A DNA stretch of 64,000 nt, from assembly GCF_037975245.1 (NCBI RefSeq), contig NC_092582.1, positions 19,556,577 through 19,620,576 of the forward strand, in the 5' to 3' direction. The notes under the pieces are model-generated. The model saw nothing but the letters and a program-made list of their open reading frames with translations. It made no database searches and was not told where the DNA came from. The DNA comes from Apostichopus japonicus. Taxonomy: Eukaryota > Echinodermata > Holothuroidea > Aspidochirotida > Stichopodidae. Made by a program: the position numbers and the translations under genes. Position 1 is the first letter of the stretch; every line of letters begins with the position of its first letter. Shown in pieces: positions 46,431-58,395 of this stretch.

Positions 46431-49400
46431 AGAGAGAGAGATAAACTTTATTGCATCCGATAGGGAAATTACATGCTTGCAGATAAAACAGTAAGATATA
46501 AAAACGATACTATACAACAATAAGAGAACAAACAGTAGGACAATAAAAGCATAAGAACTGCTAATAACAAGGAACGGGAACAGATGGGCCGAAGCTCACA
46601 GAATGGCAAGGAATAAAAAGTATAAACAAATCACAAACGGTAAAATATGATAAGAACCCAATGAAAGAAGGAAAGACAAAGGCAAGAGGTTAGCGATTAA
46701 AAGATGCATTAAAAATTCTAACAGCTTGTCCCATGAAAGATGAGGGGTAACGATTAGTATGAGCCTTCGGAGGTCTCATCCTCCCACTACGAGGGATAAT
46801 ACAATTATTTAATGGAGCGTGGAGAGGGTGATCGATATCCTTGAGAACTGAATGAAGCTTATCATCAACCCGACTATCAAAGACCTCGTCAACCATTGGC
46901 AAGCGTTTCCCAACAGCCCTACCTGCCCGTTTAACAGTATCATCTAACACTTTCTTGGATGTCTTATTTATGTTACCAACCCAGGAAGTTATGCAGTATG
47001 ACCAAACACTACTAATAATAGAGTTGTAAAAAATGGATAAAATGTTCTGGTTCACGTCAAAAGAGACTAATTTCCTCAAGCAATACATTCGTGGTTTCAA
47101 ACGTTTGGCAACATACTCAACATGTGCATCCCACTTTAGCTGATCATCCATAACTACACCCAAATATTTGTACTCAGTTACCCTATCCACTGTCTTACTG
47201 TCAATGACCACAGGTTCGGGCACTATCTTGTTCGCTCTCCGGAAGTCTATAATGAGTTCCTTCGTCTTGCTGACGTTAAGATGGAGATAATTCCTGTCGC
47301 ATTCAGCAACAAAATTGGCAATTTGTTCACGGTAGATCCGGTCATCGTCATTTTTAATCCGGCCAACGAGAGCAGTGTCATCCGCGAACTTGATGAGCGG
47401 ACAGCTGAGGTCAGTGGAGCGTATTCCGGAGGTATACAGAGTGAATAGGAATGGTGCTAACACAGTGCCCTGTGGTGCTCCAGTGCTACATTCCATAATG
47501 TCAGATACAACATCACGACCGATACGTACAAATTGTGAGCGGTTAGTGAGATAGTCCAATACCCATCGAACCAAAGCATGTGGCACATCATCAGATCCAA
47601 GTAAAACGTTAGCTAAAATATGAGGTTGCATCGTATTAAAAGCAGATGAAAAATCAAAGAACATGATGCGAGCGGAGACTTTACCAGATTTAGAGTCTTC
47701 GAGATGGGAGTATAATGTGTCCAATGTGAACAGGAGTGCATCGTCAGTGTTGCGTCCCTTCCTATATGCGAACTGGTGATCATCCATTAGGTTTACAGTT
47801 AGCCTTTTGATATACTGCAATATAAATCTTTCACATGATTTCATGGCTACGGAAGTGAGCGCCACCGGACGAAGATCATTCATGCTGGTGATAGTTGACT
47901 TTTTGGGCACCGGAATAATACAGGATTGTTTCCATAGGCGTGGGATGCACTGGGTCCTAAAGCACAAGTTGAAAATGTGGGTGAAGATATATGACAATTG
48001 ATGGTTACATAGCTTCAAAACTCGCGGTGAGAGTTTGTCTGGTCCAGCTGATTTTGATGCGTTCAGCCGGGAGAAATCTCGAAGTACATCATCCTCTGTT
48101 ATGGTTAGGAAAGGCGCGGACTCCCCGGAAGTTACTCTGAGAATACGTTCGATTTCATCCGTGAAATCGTGGCAATCGAACCGGTTATAAAATGAGTTCA
48201 GTTGATTGGCGTAGGTTTGGGAGTATTCTGGTAATGAGCAATGCTTCGAGCTACCGTTAGTATAACCGCTCATCAAACGCATGCCGGTCCACACATCCCT
48301 AATGTTGTTTGTTGTGAAATTATTTTCGATTTTCCGTTTGTAAGCATCTTTCTCTTGTTTGATTACAGAGTTAATCTCCTTCTGAATTAGCTTCAAGTCA
48401 TTTTTAGAACCCGTTCTGAATATCAGTTTCTTCCTATTGATCAACTGTTTCACCCTTTTAGTAACCCATGGCTTGTTATTGGGGTAACATTTGACTTTCT
48501 TCGTGGGAATGATGGCGTCCTCACAAAATTTGATATAGGAGCTGACGGTATCCGTTAATTCGTGAATATCATCGGCAGTGTCAACAAACATTTCCCAGTC
48601 CGTGCGATCAAAACAGTCTTGGAGTTGATCCAGGGCATCATCCGACCATTGTTTGATTGTAATTACCCGCGGCTTTTCACGCTGGGCAACAGGCCTGTAC
48701 TTTGGTAACAGGAGAACGAGGTCATGGTCGGCTTCACCAAGCTTAGTCAACTGGGATGATACATAAGCGTCTTTGACGTTGGTGTAACAAAGGTCCAGAG
48801 TCGATTCCCCCCGTGTTGGACAATTGACGTGTTGATAAAACCGTAATCCCGGGTGTTTCATTGATCCATGGTTGAAATCTCCATTAACCACAACAAGGGC
48901 ATCAGGGGCTTTAGCTTCCAAATCTTGAATGGCCTTAATCAACTCAGCACTACCCGCCTTGGCAACGGACTTGTCCGGTATGTAAACAGTACAGACTAAA
49001 ACGTGTGAGAACTCCCGCGGTAGATAAAATGGCCGTACAGAAACAGTTAACATTTCCAGGTGGGGGGTGCAAACATAGTCCTTTCTGTACACATTATTTG
49101 GGTGACACCACTTCTGGTTGATGTAAACACACACACCTCCCCCACTGCATTTACCAGCCGCTTCTAAATCCCTGTCACCACGTACCAGTTGGAATCCGTC
49201 GATGTTAACATGATCGTCACTATGGTTACCTGTCAACCATGTCTCTGTGAACGACACAATACAAGTATTCCTGAAGTCCGACAAATATCTCACACTCGCA
49301 CAAAGTTCATCCATCTTGTTGCTGAGAGATTGAACATTTCCCATTATGATTGAGGGTAAATAAGGCCGGTTCTTACACTGACTATTCCTTCGTTTGACAC

Positions 49401-49729
49401 CCCCTGCTTTCCCACGCTTTCGTCGCCTCATCTCTTTTGGTAAACGCATATCTGGTAGTCCTGTACCGACTGCACATCTAGTACCGATTGCGCGAAGTTC
49501 CGATGGAGTGTAATAGAAGACTGTCCGGTGGCCATTATTAAAAACCTCGCCATTTCCGTGGGAAACGATACAAACAGTCACAAACACAACCAACAAAACG
49601 ATAAACATCCACTTAGAGCACATATTGACAGCATTCGGTGGATAAGACAGCGACAATAGAACAATGAAACATGGAATTCGAGAGGAAACTGCAAGCTGTG
49701 TCGCCACGCGAGCAGCGCCACATATACAC
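46431..49729 (-). mobile_element. Full-length CR1-group non-LTR retrotransposon, apparently young
   Basis: 3.3-kb insertion defined by comparison with the uninterrupted copy at about 13250. In element orientation it begins at about 49729, has one long intact ORF, and ends with an AATAAA signal and a (CT)n tail (46431-46440). Both flanks show TAAG (46427-46430 and 49730-49733), a short candidate target duplication. The simple-repeat 3' tail and absence of poly(A) fit the CR1/L2/Rex1 group. Confidence 0.9.
46690..49623 (-). CDS. Intact endonuclease-reverse transcriptase polyprotein of the CR1-group element
   Basis: 977 residues from the ATG at 49623; the frame stays open upstream for another 28 codons, to about the element's 5' end. 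It supplies nicking and target-primed reverse transcription for its element. Residues ~5-22 form a strongly hydrophobic, signal-peptide-like stretch (FIVLLVVFVTVCIVS), unusual for such a protein. An Arg/Lys-rich patch (RRRKRGKAGG) follows at ~65-75. The apurinic-type endonuclease spans ~90-305: NVQSLSNKMDEL, SFTETWL, GGGVCVYI, VNGDFNH, TLDLCYTN, ADHDLV (Ala in place of the usual Ser before DH). The reverse transcriptase spans ~565-800: DLRPVALTSVAMK, FAYRKGRNTDDA, FFDFSSAFNTM, GAPQGTVLAPFLF, FADDTAL, with the catalytic Asp pair present. A C-terminal domain of typical length follows. No stops or frameshifts, hence probably recently active. No separate ORF1 is visible. Confidence 0.92.
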   Translation of the reverse strand: MCSKWMFIVLLVVFVTVCIVSHGNGEVFNNGHRTVFYYTPSELRAIGTRCAVGTGLPDMRLPKEMRRRKRGKAGGVKRRNSQCKNRPYLPSIIMGNVQSLSNKMDELCASVRYLSDFRNTCIVSFTETWLTGNHSDDHVNIDGFQLVRGDRDLEAAGKCSGGGVCVYINQKWCHPNNVYRKDYVCTPHLEMLTVSVRPFYLPREFSHVLVCTVYIPDKSVAKAGSAELIKAIQDLEAKAPDALVVVNGDFNHGSMKHPGLRFYQHVNCPTRGESTLDLCYTNVKDAYVSSQLTKLGEADHDLVLLLPKYRPVAQREKPRVITIKQWSDDALDQLQDCFDRTDWEMFVDTADDIHELTDTVSSYIKFCEDAIIPTKKVKCYPNNKPWVTKRVKQLINRKKLIFRTGSKNDLKLIQKEINSVIKQEKDAYKRKIENNFTTNNIRDVWTGMRLMSGYTNGSSKHCSLPEYSQTYANQLNSFYNRFDCHDFTDEIERILRVTSGESAPFLTITEDDVLRDFSRLNASKSAGPDKLSPRVLKLCNHQLSYIFTHIFNLCFRTQCIPRLWKQSCIIPVPKKSTITSMNDLRPVALTSVAMKSCERFILQYIKRLTVNLMDDHQFAYRKGRNTDDALLFTLDTLYSHLEDSKSGKVSARIMFFDFSSAFNTMQPHILANVLLGSDDVPHALVRWVLDYLTNRSQFVRIGRDVVSDIMECSTGAPQGTVLAPFLFTLYTSGIRSTDLSCPLIKFADDTALVGRIKNDDDRIYREQIANFVAECDRNYLHLNVSKTKELIIDFRRANKIVPEPVVIDSKTVDRVTEYKYLGVVMDDQLKWDAHVEYVAKRLKPRMYCLRKLVSFDVNQNILSIFYNSIISSVWSYCITSWVGNINKTSKKVLDDTVKRAGRAVGKRLPMVDEVFDSRVDDKLHSVLKDIDHPLHAPLNNCIIPRSGRMRPPKAHTNRYPSSFMGQAVRIFNASFNR

Positions 49730-50359
49730 TAAGCATAGCGTTTAGTCCGTTACCGTATTTTATTTAAGTAGAGTCTCTTATATAAAACCAGGGTTAACCA
49801 AAATCATGCAGTCCCGTTGGCTAAGTTAATAGTTTTTAGCTTGCTGTTCGCAGTCACTCCTGATACTTCAAAACACCATTGGAAAGGCTCCCTTTCTGCC
49901 AGCAAACCGATCGGTGTACAGACGGTATGTGACGTCAATGATATCAACAACACAGATGTTGGAACTGAGACGAAAAGATACTAAAGGTTATTTGGTTAAC
50001 TTTTGAGTCTCAATTCAAATTGGCAATTTCTCATAAGACCAAGTTGACTGCATGGAGAAAATATATCTAATAAAATCAAACACAGACACATCCTCACATA
50101 CTCACACTCATTTAACTTTTTTACCTCACTTAAACCGTGTAATTCCACCCCATGTGATAGCGCCACCCTATGGTTCCCCCCCACACCTCATCCAAATCAG
50201 ACCAACCCACCCAGGGTTAAATCCAAGGGGTGTGAGTTGTGCAGAAATGCTAGTTTTTATTTCAATTATTTATTTCCAGTTTAAATATTTATAAACAGGA
50301 CATCAAAAGTGAGTACGTAATAAGAATATATTATTTTAAAATGTTAGTGTACAAAAACA

Positions 50360-50360
<1 letters not shown>

Positions 50361-50426
<66 letters not shown>

Positions 50427-50427
50427 G

Positions 50428-50470
<43 letters not shown>

Positions 50471-50515
50471 GTATATATATATGTATGTATATATATATGT
50501 ATGTATATATATGTA

Positions 50516-50594
<79 letters not shown>
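50361..50594. repeat. (TA)n microsatellite
   Basis: Long TA array with TATG interruptions at the end of duplication copy 2, bordering the next retrotransposon remnant. Confidence 0.95.
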
Positions 50595-50597
<3 letters not shown>

Positions 50598-50599
50598 CA

Positions 50600-53500
50600 A
50601 AACTTACAAGTGCAGCTGTCTACAATAAATTATCCAGATTAACATTTTGTAAATAAATAGCAGCACGATAAATAAAGCTATTTCTATACACATTATTTCT
50701 GAATTTTGGTGCTATTGCTTTGCTTTTCAGGTTATACCTATAATAGTTTCTCACAATAGAGAGTTAAGTTCGGTAAGCAAAGAATGTCTGTCATTTCTCT
50801 GTATGCAATTTACACTTCGAATGAACTCATTTTTTGCAGAATTGTTTACAGTACTCATAAGAAAGTTAAAATATATAATAAAAGTTCTAGAACAATACTT
50901 TAAAAAGTCATAAATCTCTTATTATCTTTTATTAAAAAAAAGGTGAAACCAAGCAGGAACAGCATGTATTAGGTGCGGTAAGATATTGGCAGTAAAAACT
51001 CTTTTCCTTACATCAACATGAAAATATGGAACTACGGTAGAGTTGAGACTACGAAGTACACCCGTTGCATTCTGCTTATATGACCAGTGAAACTCAGTTA
51101 ATAATCAATAAAAACAATTAAATATACTGTATGATGAGTGCGTTCTACTTCCGCATCTTTAATTGAGATTTTAGTTAACTTACATGAAACAAGACCTTCA
51201 TGTTTAATATTTATATTCTCAAAACCAATTCCTCAGATTTCTTTGGATTGAGTCTTAGATTCTTTCTATCACACAGATCTACAATATTTCATAAAGCAGT
51301 TTTATAACTTGCTTGGTCAGCCTGATGCGTTCGCTTTGATACATTGCACACTATAGGAGTGTCAACAGCATATTTCACCACAGGGCATTTAGAAGTAGAT
51401 CATATTTCGTCAGTATATACTGTGAACAGTAGAGAAGACAGAGGACAACTTGAGGGACTCTAACATTTATTTTCGATTTTTTAGACCTTCAGAATATTTT
51501 ATTTGTCTAGACCAGTCGTTTCTAAAATTTGATATCCAATGTAACAACTATGGCTCTTCAACGAACACTTGCATGTCCTGGATTAAACAATTTGGAAGAA
51601 CCGTGTTAAAAGCACTGTAAAATTCTATAAATAAGACCTTAGATATAGTAGTAGCTTTCGTTATTTAATCCTGTGACAATATTGTTAATAAGTGTTAAAA
51701 CAGCATCGGTACATGACAACCCCTTCCTATAAGCAAATTGATTGATATCTCCATATTGATCAAAAGCTTTGGATATTTGAGGCACGATCAATTTCTGCAT
51801 ACAATTAAAACTTATACTGGTAAGATCAATTGGTCTAATATCAATTACCGATCGTGAGGTTGACACTTTGAGTATAGGGGCTGTTATGGCATTTTTCCAC
51901 ATAGCCAGTACATTGTGCTGTACGTTCATTGAAAATAGTTGCAAGAATACACGAAAGTTCATCCGCACAAAATGTATATACCCACCAAGCTGTATTAGCA
52001 GAGCCACCAGCTATAGTATTCTTTAGAGACTTAATGCAATTTGTAACGTTCTTTTCTTCAAATTAAAGTTGTCATTATTCGTACGTTCAGGCAAAAACAA
52101 GGGTACATCTAAGCATATGAAATCATTGAAACGTCCGCAAAAGCATTTATATAGTTCATTTGCCATTTCTCTGATTACAGTTTGTTTTTCATCATTGTCC
52201 GGTATACGATTCTAAGTAGGTCCCACAGAGATTTAGAGTCAGCAGTTACTTCCTGAAAAACAGTGGTTCTATTCTGATGTACGCGTCTGTTGATATCTCT
52301 CTGTATTCTATTCCTATGTACTCGGTCATTTACCTCTATCGCATGTCGCTTTTCCTTCTCCAATCGTTGATGTCAGCATCAGCTGTAATCAGTTTTCTGG
52401 GGGTACTAATGGGGTTGCCTTCTTTGGAACACACACGTCGCTCACAAAGCTAATATAACATGAAGATACCACTTCAGTAAGTTCATCTATATTATTGGAG
52501 CTTTCTCTAAAAACTTTCCAATCAGTGGTATCTAACGCGTCTCGTAAAATATCAATGTTGTCCTTTGATAAATCAGCTTTTAATTTCTTCTTCCTTGGTT
52601 GAATTTCCCTATGCTCTTCGGTAAACATTGGTAGAATGTGTAGCATATGTGAACAGGGGTATCCACTTTGTGGTATCCACAATTTATATGAACAGTGGTA
52701 TCCACTATTATATTTATATAATAGTGGATAAATCAGCTTTCAATCTCTTCTTCCTTGGTTGACTTTCCCTATGCTTTTCAATAAACATTGGTAAAATGTT
52801 TAATTTATATGAACAGTGGTATTTATATTGTTACGTTGGAATGCGAGAGGTCTCGATAACTAATTTTTAACGAGACACAAGCCTGGGTTCGTTTCCGTAA
52901 GGAACACAGACAAATTAAAGAGTCTAGAGAATTCGAATGAGCACGTAAACTATATTGAACAATGGAGTTTGATCCAACAACAACAAGTGGTAATTACAAA
53001 TATATAGAAAATTACTCACAAACTTAACAAGATAGGATACACTTTAAAACACGCTGGTCTCTTCCAACGGCGATATCCCTCAGCGGCCACGACCTTGATG
53101 ACGACGATTCTCGGTCCGTTGTACCGCGAAATTCACTGGTCCTCGACGAAGTTTCTCGCGATCCCAGAAACAGCAGTCACCTTCTTTCCGGCGATGCTCC
53201 AAAATAGAAGACGGACTTCCAGCCACAATAGAGTGAAGCACAAGTCGAACTTCTCGCCGACTAAATATTACCAGAGTCAGTCCAAAATCAGCTTTATAGC
53301 CACCAACTCCTGGCGTAACGAACTTCCTCAACGGAGACAGAAATTCTTCACCTTCTCCGAAATAAAGACTGAAAAACTGTACTTTCACAGCAAAGTCCTC
53401 TTCAAACTTCTGAATGGAAGTGTAGAATCAATCTTGTTATCGATATCTCAATCCTTCAGAAAGTACTGGCAGTTGAGCACTGACGATATATAGTAGAATG

Positions 53501-54440
53501 GTATTATATGTGTCGTCGCTTGTATTCGTTCAGACACTGAGAAACTCTCCGATCTGGGCGGGTTTATATACGATTCGCCAGGTCAAGAATCCTCCAGATC
53601 TTTCTCGATACACCTGAGTAACAACGCGACCCGGTTTCTCTATTCGCGGAAGTCCTTTGCATATCTCGCGAACATTCCAGAGAATCCACGAAGATTGCAC
53701 AGCTTACACGCGATTTCACGTAAACCGACGTTAACCCGAGACCAGCGTGTCATCATAAGGAATATACCAGAACAATCGTGTATTATAACATTCTGTCACG
53801 GTAACCCGACCTAATTTCTCAAATAATGATTGCCACGTAGGCCATTTCAAAGACTTTCTATATAATAACATTAGGTTCCTCACTAGCAGTAACTAGCGTT
53901 AGGCTGCAATGGGCCCTCGTAACAATATGAACAGTGGTATAGTCGGAGCTTGAGATGGGTGACCCTGGTTTAACTTTGTAATATTCGCCTTTCGCTAACA
54001 TAGCATCGAGTTTGGAATTTGCTTGAGGATATGTGACAAAATAAATATATATAAAAAAATAATTTCGATAACCCATTGTCTCTAGAAACGGAATGGTATC
54101 TCTGTTGATATCTCCTACAATGACTATATGGGACCTTGGATTATCCTTTTGAGTTTCTAGAAGTACGTTACGCAGTTGTCTGTCAGCTAGGGTTAAGTTC
54201 GATGACGGTCTAGTATACACGTTTACTATGGTAACATTTGTAAAAACACTTGGCAAGAAGCGAGGACGTATTTTAACGGCAAGCAGCTCGATATCTGGCA
54301 AGAAAAGGGTGGCACCCACTTTCGGAGGAATTGGTGACCAGTCATTAGCTATGTATGTTGTAAGACCCCCACCATTTGCCGAAAATTAACGGTCATGACG
54401 AAACAAGTAATAATCGTCCAGTTGTAGAGCTTCATCGGGC
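50600..54440 (-). pseudogene. Decayed CR1-group retrotransposon, split by a solo LTR
   Basis: Minus-strand reading gives endonuclease pieces (VTIVNVYTRPSSN, HIVIVGDIN, about 54100-54320), a linker (RDINRRVHQNRTTVFQEV, about 52230-52310) and reverse transcriptase pieces (MWKNAITAPILKVSTSRSV, INQFAYRKGLSCTDAVLTL, about 51690-51900). The order and motifs parallel the intact element at 46431-49729, to which it is related but much older. Frameshifts and stops abound. The region between 52829 and 53924 is a separate LTR insertion. The 3' portion (about 50600-51640) is very degraded. Confidence 0.8.
52829..53924 (-). mobile_element. Solo LTR of an LTR retrotransposon
   Basis: Begins TGTTACG and ends CGTAACA, the TG...CA structure of LTRs, and is flanked by ATAT at 52825-52828 and 53925-53928. 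On the minus strand a TATA box (CGTATATAAACC, about 53562-53573) lies mid-element, so the LTR is probably oriented minus. No internal gag-pol region is present; recombination between two LTRs would leave this structure. It interrupts the retrotransposon remnant at 50600-54440. Confidence 0.75.
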
Positions 54441-54496
54441 ACTATGTGCCACCCAAGCCGAAAAGGTGTGAGCTTATATTTGTTCTTAACGTGTAG

Positions 54497-54794
54497 CATA
54501 TTATGCATTTATATGCCAGGGTGTTATAACACACTAACACGTGTTATGTTTTGGGAGCATGCGAGAGCTAGATATGTTAAAGATACAATACAGTAAATCG
54601 TAGTGGTGTTAAACTTTTTATTTTTTTATTTATTTTTATTTTTTTATATTTTTATATAATATAAAATATTTTTATATTTTTTATATTTTTATATTTTTAT
54701 ATATATATTTTTTAACACAGGCCGCAATGAAATGTGCCTCTAGCATAACACGTGTTATCATGTTATAACACAGATGCATATAAATGCGCAATAT
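54497..54794. mobile_element. Palindromic MITE with ~60-bp imperfect inverted ends
   Basis: The left arm (about 54497-54560: attatgcatttatatgcc, gttataacacac, taacacgtgttatg) is an imperfect inverted repeat of the right arm (about 54735-54794: cataacacgtgttatcatg, ttataacacagatgcatat). An extremely T/A-rich centre (about 54608-54715) lies between. Both arms contain the palindrome AACACGTGTT. Non-coding; the superfamily is not determined. Confidence 0.65.
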
Positions 54795-54847
54795 ATTCAA
54801 GTCGAAAACGCTATTATAAGCAACTGTATAATTCGGTTCGGGCAACA

Positions 54848-57210
54848 TTTGGGCGATATATGTATTGTATGCATCTTTGTGTGTTTAAGTGTCATTACCT
54901 AGTTAGGCGTGAAATCTTTTGTTGTTGTTATAACAATCAGCTTATTATGTTTTCTTCCTCATGTTTTTCGCAGGTTGGTATATTACGAATGATGACAGGA
55001 GAGCCAAAACGACACACAAAGGCTCTCTGTTTAAAATCGAACGATTAGGTTGACAAAGACATTGCACTATTGTTGCATCAGTTCTACCAACCACTCGCAT
55101 CGTATTTGGAACATCTTCCTCTCGACAAACACATGTCACAAATATCCTTCTCTGCTATGTTTATGTGTGTATGTAGGCCAATGTATGTATGACTGTAGGT
55201 TGTGTGGATGTATAGGTGCTACATATGTGTATGTGTTTTTTATGTGTGTGTGTGTGTAATTGTAAGTATGTGTTGTATGGTACTTAAGCAAACAGTAATC
55301 TTGTGTTACATAACTTTCTGCAAACGTAAACTTATCATTGGATTTGCAAGTACCGTCAGTTGCTTGATCAGCTTGGCCTCCCGTCTTTCAACTTAAGACG
55401 AAAAAAGAGAGGTTAACATATAAGTAATTAACATCTTAATCTCTTTCCACTGTGTTCGAGGCCTTCGTTTCTGTCCTTCATTTCTCTACGGAGTTTAATC
55501 GTGATATTATATACTGTTACAAGCATGATGACATGATAGTTTCCCCAAATTCAAACTTGTTATACACTAGGCCCGTAGCCAAGCTCCAGACTTATGTGCC
55601 TTCAGCTCCCTTGTTGGTGCTACCACCGCTGTGTAGACAACTTTCAAAAGGTTACCGACACTAAGAAGTACTTAATTGCAGAGAAAAATCTTAACATTTT
55701 GACGGCACCTTAACGTTTCTATTATTCCTGGCTACGGGCCTGTCGTTCATTTAGTTCAAATGGCATATTTAATACGCCTTCAACGCTTCTTAATCATGTG
55801 TCGTGTATTTGAGCCAACCGTTCATTATATCTTAAAGAGATAATTAATTATCATACAGATAATTTATTCAACCGGTGGTGGTGATCTCATGTGGTATTAC
55901 TCGTATGTATATTTCAACAACTTTAAGAGTTAAATTTCTATCTTTACATGAATTATTCATCCAGTGGTAAAGTTTTGGACATTCGAATCAAGTAAGCCGA
56001 TTAAATGTTATTAGCCTAAACAATTTCGTGTCTAATCAATGCTGCTGCTTTGGTTTTGGCCCAAAAAGAATGTCTGTTAACTTGCGTTTGACAAAATAAA
56101 CCATAATTTTCACAGTTTCAACCTTTCTTCATTCATTCATTCCTTCATTTTTTCTTTGTTTTTTTGGCATACGTCAACAAATTTATGCAGTTTGCTGTCG
56201 CTTGCTGCTATGGCGGATATCAATTCAAATACAATTTTTTTCAGTTTTAAGTCTTTATAGTTAAAGCTGTTAGTAGCTTCCAGGCATTCTGAACAATGAT
56301 TATGAGGGGTTGTAACCTGGAAGGTCATCCTGAGATCAACCCGCGGTCCAGTGCCTAAACAGTTGAAGACTGTCGCTGTACGTGCATTATGAAGTATTAG
56401 TGTACTGAAACATTGCAATATTGTAGTTACATATTATAATACATTACAAAATATAGTCATTCAGGTATGTAAAGGGGGTGGACAAAGAATAATTTGATAG
56501 TAATTTTGAATAGCAATCTTCAGGTCTAAACAAATTATTTTTTCTTAAAATTATTAATAAAATATGACTAAAGTTCAGGGAACAAAGTCTGTTAGAAATC
56601 TTTGCGTATATTGAGCAATTTGTGATTAACTTGAATAATCACTTCTAACTTAGATCTGTGACACTTTTTTGTGTGTACCTTAAACCTTATTTATTTAAAA
56701 TGAACGATCTTACATTTAGCACCTACAAATCGAGTGAGGCTTATTAGAATATCGGGATATTATGATACAAGTTTGTATATTTTAGCAGCAGGTCATTTTA
56801 TAGGGCACCATTACCATCAGAGGGAATCAAAACAAATTCCAGTATTTTGAATGTATTCCTGAAAAATGGCACTTTTTTAAGTACAAAACTGGAAGAAGTG
56901 GCACTATTGAGGTTTTTCATCAAACAGCGAGTGCATGTAACCTCTGTGGCTTTCCATCTCCCCCCCCCCCACCCTTTCATTTGCCTCTCCGGCAAGTTAC
57001 TACGGTGAAGGGTTCTCGGGAATAAAAAAAAATAAAAATAATTTGCCATAAATCACTATTTGGTCCTGGCTCAAACGAATCTTTAACTTTGGCCTTGTCA
57101 AATGTGTAAACCTGGACAGAAAGCGATGAGTAGTTGTAGTGTGTGTCTTAATACTAATAGCAAAGACGTGACCAGTGCAAACACATGGCGTTGTCAATAT
57201 TGGAATAGTG
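54848..57210 (+). repeat. Diverged duplicate of the 3' end of the PDZ/IL-1-like gene region
   Basis: Homologous blocks in the same order as 40258-43440. Compare 'tttgggcgatatatgtattg' (54848 versus 40264), the last exon, 'ctctacggagtttaatcgtg' (55487 versus 41411), 'ggacattcgaatcaagt' (55977 versus 41616) and the block at 56850-57210. The hAT insertions at 40458 and 41740 and the exon-like block at 41098 are absent here. This copy has its own insertion at about 55670-55975. Confidence 0.85.
54974..55053 (+). CDS. Second copy of the last IL-1-like exon, intact (possible alternative 3' exon)
   Basis: Acceptor 'ttttcgcag' precedes 80 nt with the same entry phase as exon 7 (40389-40468). It encodes 26 residues beginning GWYITNDD and ending GSLFKIERLG, with TGA at 55051-55053. 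The middle differs from the proximal exon (RRAKTTHK in place of MKAVMTTT), but the framing residues are identical. No copies of exons 5 or 6 were found between 50 and 54.9 kb. It could therefore be an alternative terminal exon spliced from exon 6, 15.4 kb upstream, or the relic of a second gene. No hAT insertion here; this is the pre-insertion state. Confidence 0.6.
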
Positions 57211-57226
57211 TCAAACTGTTCACTTC

Positions 57227-57262
<36 letters not shown>

Positions 57263-57271
57263 TAGATAGAT

Positions 57272-57310
<39 letters not shown>

Positions 57311-57314
57311 TATT

Positions 57315-57347
<33 letters not shown>

Positions 57348-57375
57348 TTATATTTATATATATATATATATATAT
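57227..57375. repeat. (TA)n / (GATA)n microsatellite
   Basis: TA array with a short GATA run and TTTATA interruptions, followed by an AT-rich imperfect repeat to about 57480. It marks the right end of the homology with the 43.4-kb region. Confidence 0.9.
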
Positions 57376-57479
57376 TCCAATATCAAATATATCAATATAT
57401 AATAATAAAAATATATAATAATAAATATATAAAAATATATAATAATAAAATAATATAATATCAATATATATATTCCAAT

Positions 57480-58395
57480 ATCAAACCTTGAGGTGGGGAG
57501 GAAGATGATTGCATATTTATTTCATTTCATTTTTGTTGACTGCCTATAACTTTTTGTTTGTTTATTGATATATACCTCCATTTCAAAGGTGCTGACTCTT
57601 TAATCTATTCTATATATCACTAACTTTTACAGATTCCTGTTCCACTTAATAAAAAATAAGGTAATCAGTTTGCTTCAGAAGTCTTTTAATCAACCACTTT
57701 ATTTTCTTAAATACAAAGTATATGAGTCTGTTCAGAACAAATTTCATAGCTTTTCCAGTACAAATTGAATTTCATCGTATCCCAAATTTTAGCAGTCAAG
57801 TAGAATGTTTGATTGTTCTATACCCCAGATATTGGGCAGGGTTAATGTGACCAAAAATATTCCAGTGTGCCTTAGTATTTCCATGGGAGTTCCAACATTT
57901 TGATATTGACCATCAATTGCAACTATTTTCTTTTTCTTTCTAGTGTATTGGGAGATACACTGATAGCAGTAAAGCTAATGTCCAAGAGTAGCAATTGCAC
58001 TCAAAACAAAAGTATTTTCACTAGTAGAAATCCTTTTCATTACTATAAGCATATAACTAGTATTTTGAGTTTGATACTGCTTTTAGCTTTTTAGCTTTTT
58101 AACTGTTTCACTGTTGAATTGTTATACTGTTGCAGTTTAAATCCAAGTGGTTTCCAGGTTCATGTTATTCTTTTGTTTCTGTTTGAATGTTTTTTTTTAT
58201 ATATATATAAGTATCGTTTTATTGTTGCTCTTTCAATCTTTATCCCTCTTGTGGGATGATATTTAAACGTTTGTGTAAAAACAAAAATGCAAGATTAGAA
58301 ACTTGATTAAAACAGTTCATGTTAGTGAAATATGTTGTTACATTTTATGTTTGCCGTGGAGCCACAACAAGCCTTTTTGTACAATTTGTTTTCCA
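57480..58395. other. Unassigned sequence
   Basis: No gene recognised. An acceptor-like polypyrimidine tract (tttctttttctttctag, about 57926-57943) is followed by a short open frame, but no known protein family is suggested. Confidence 0.4.

Larger units (their letters stand above)
44001..50360 (+). repeat. Segmental duplication, copy 2 (interrupted by a retrotransposon)
   Basis: Matches 10716-13827 in the same orientation. Homology runs from 44001 to 46430, is interrupted by the retrotransposon at 46431-49729, and resumes at 'aagcatagcgtttagtcc' (49731) until the TA array at 50361. The interruption is exactly reconstructed by the uninterrupted copy ('ccatcactgtaagcatagcg' at about 13241-13259). 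The left breakpoint lies inside the complete hAT element 43624-45228. Confidence 0.9.
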
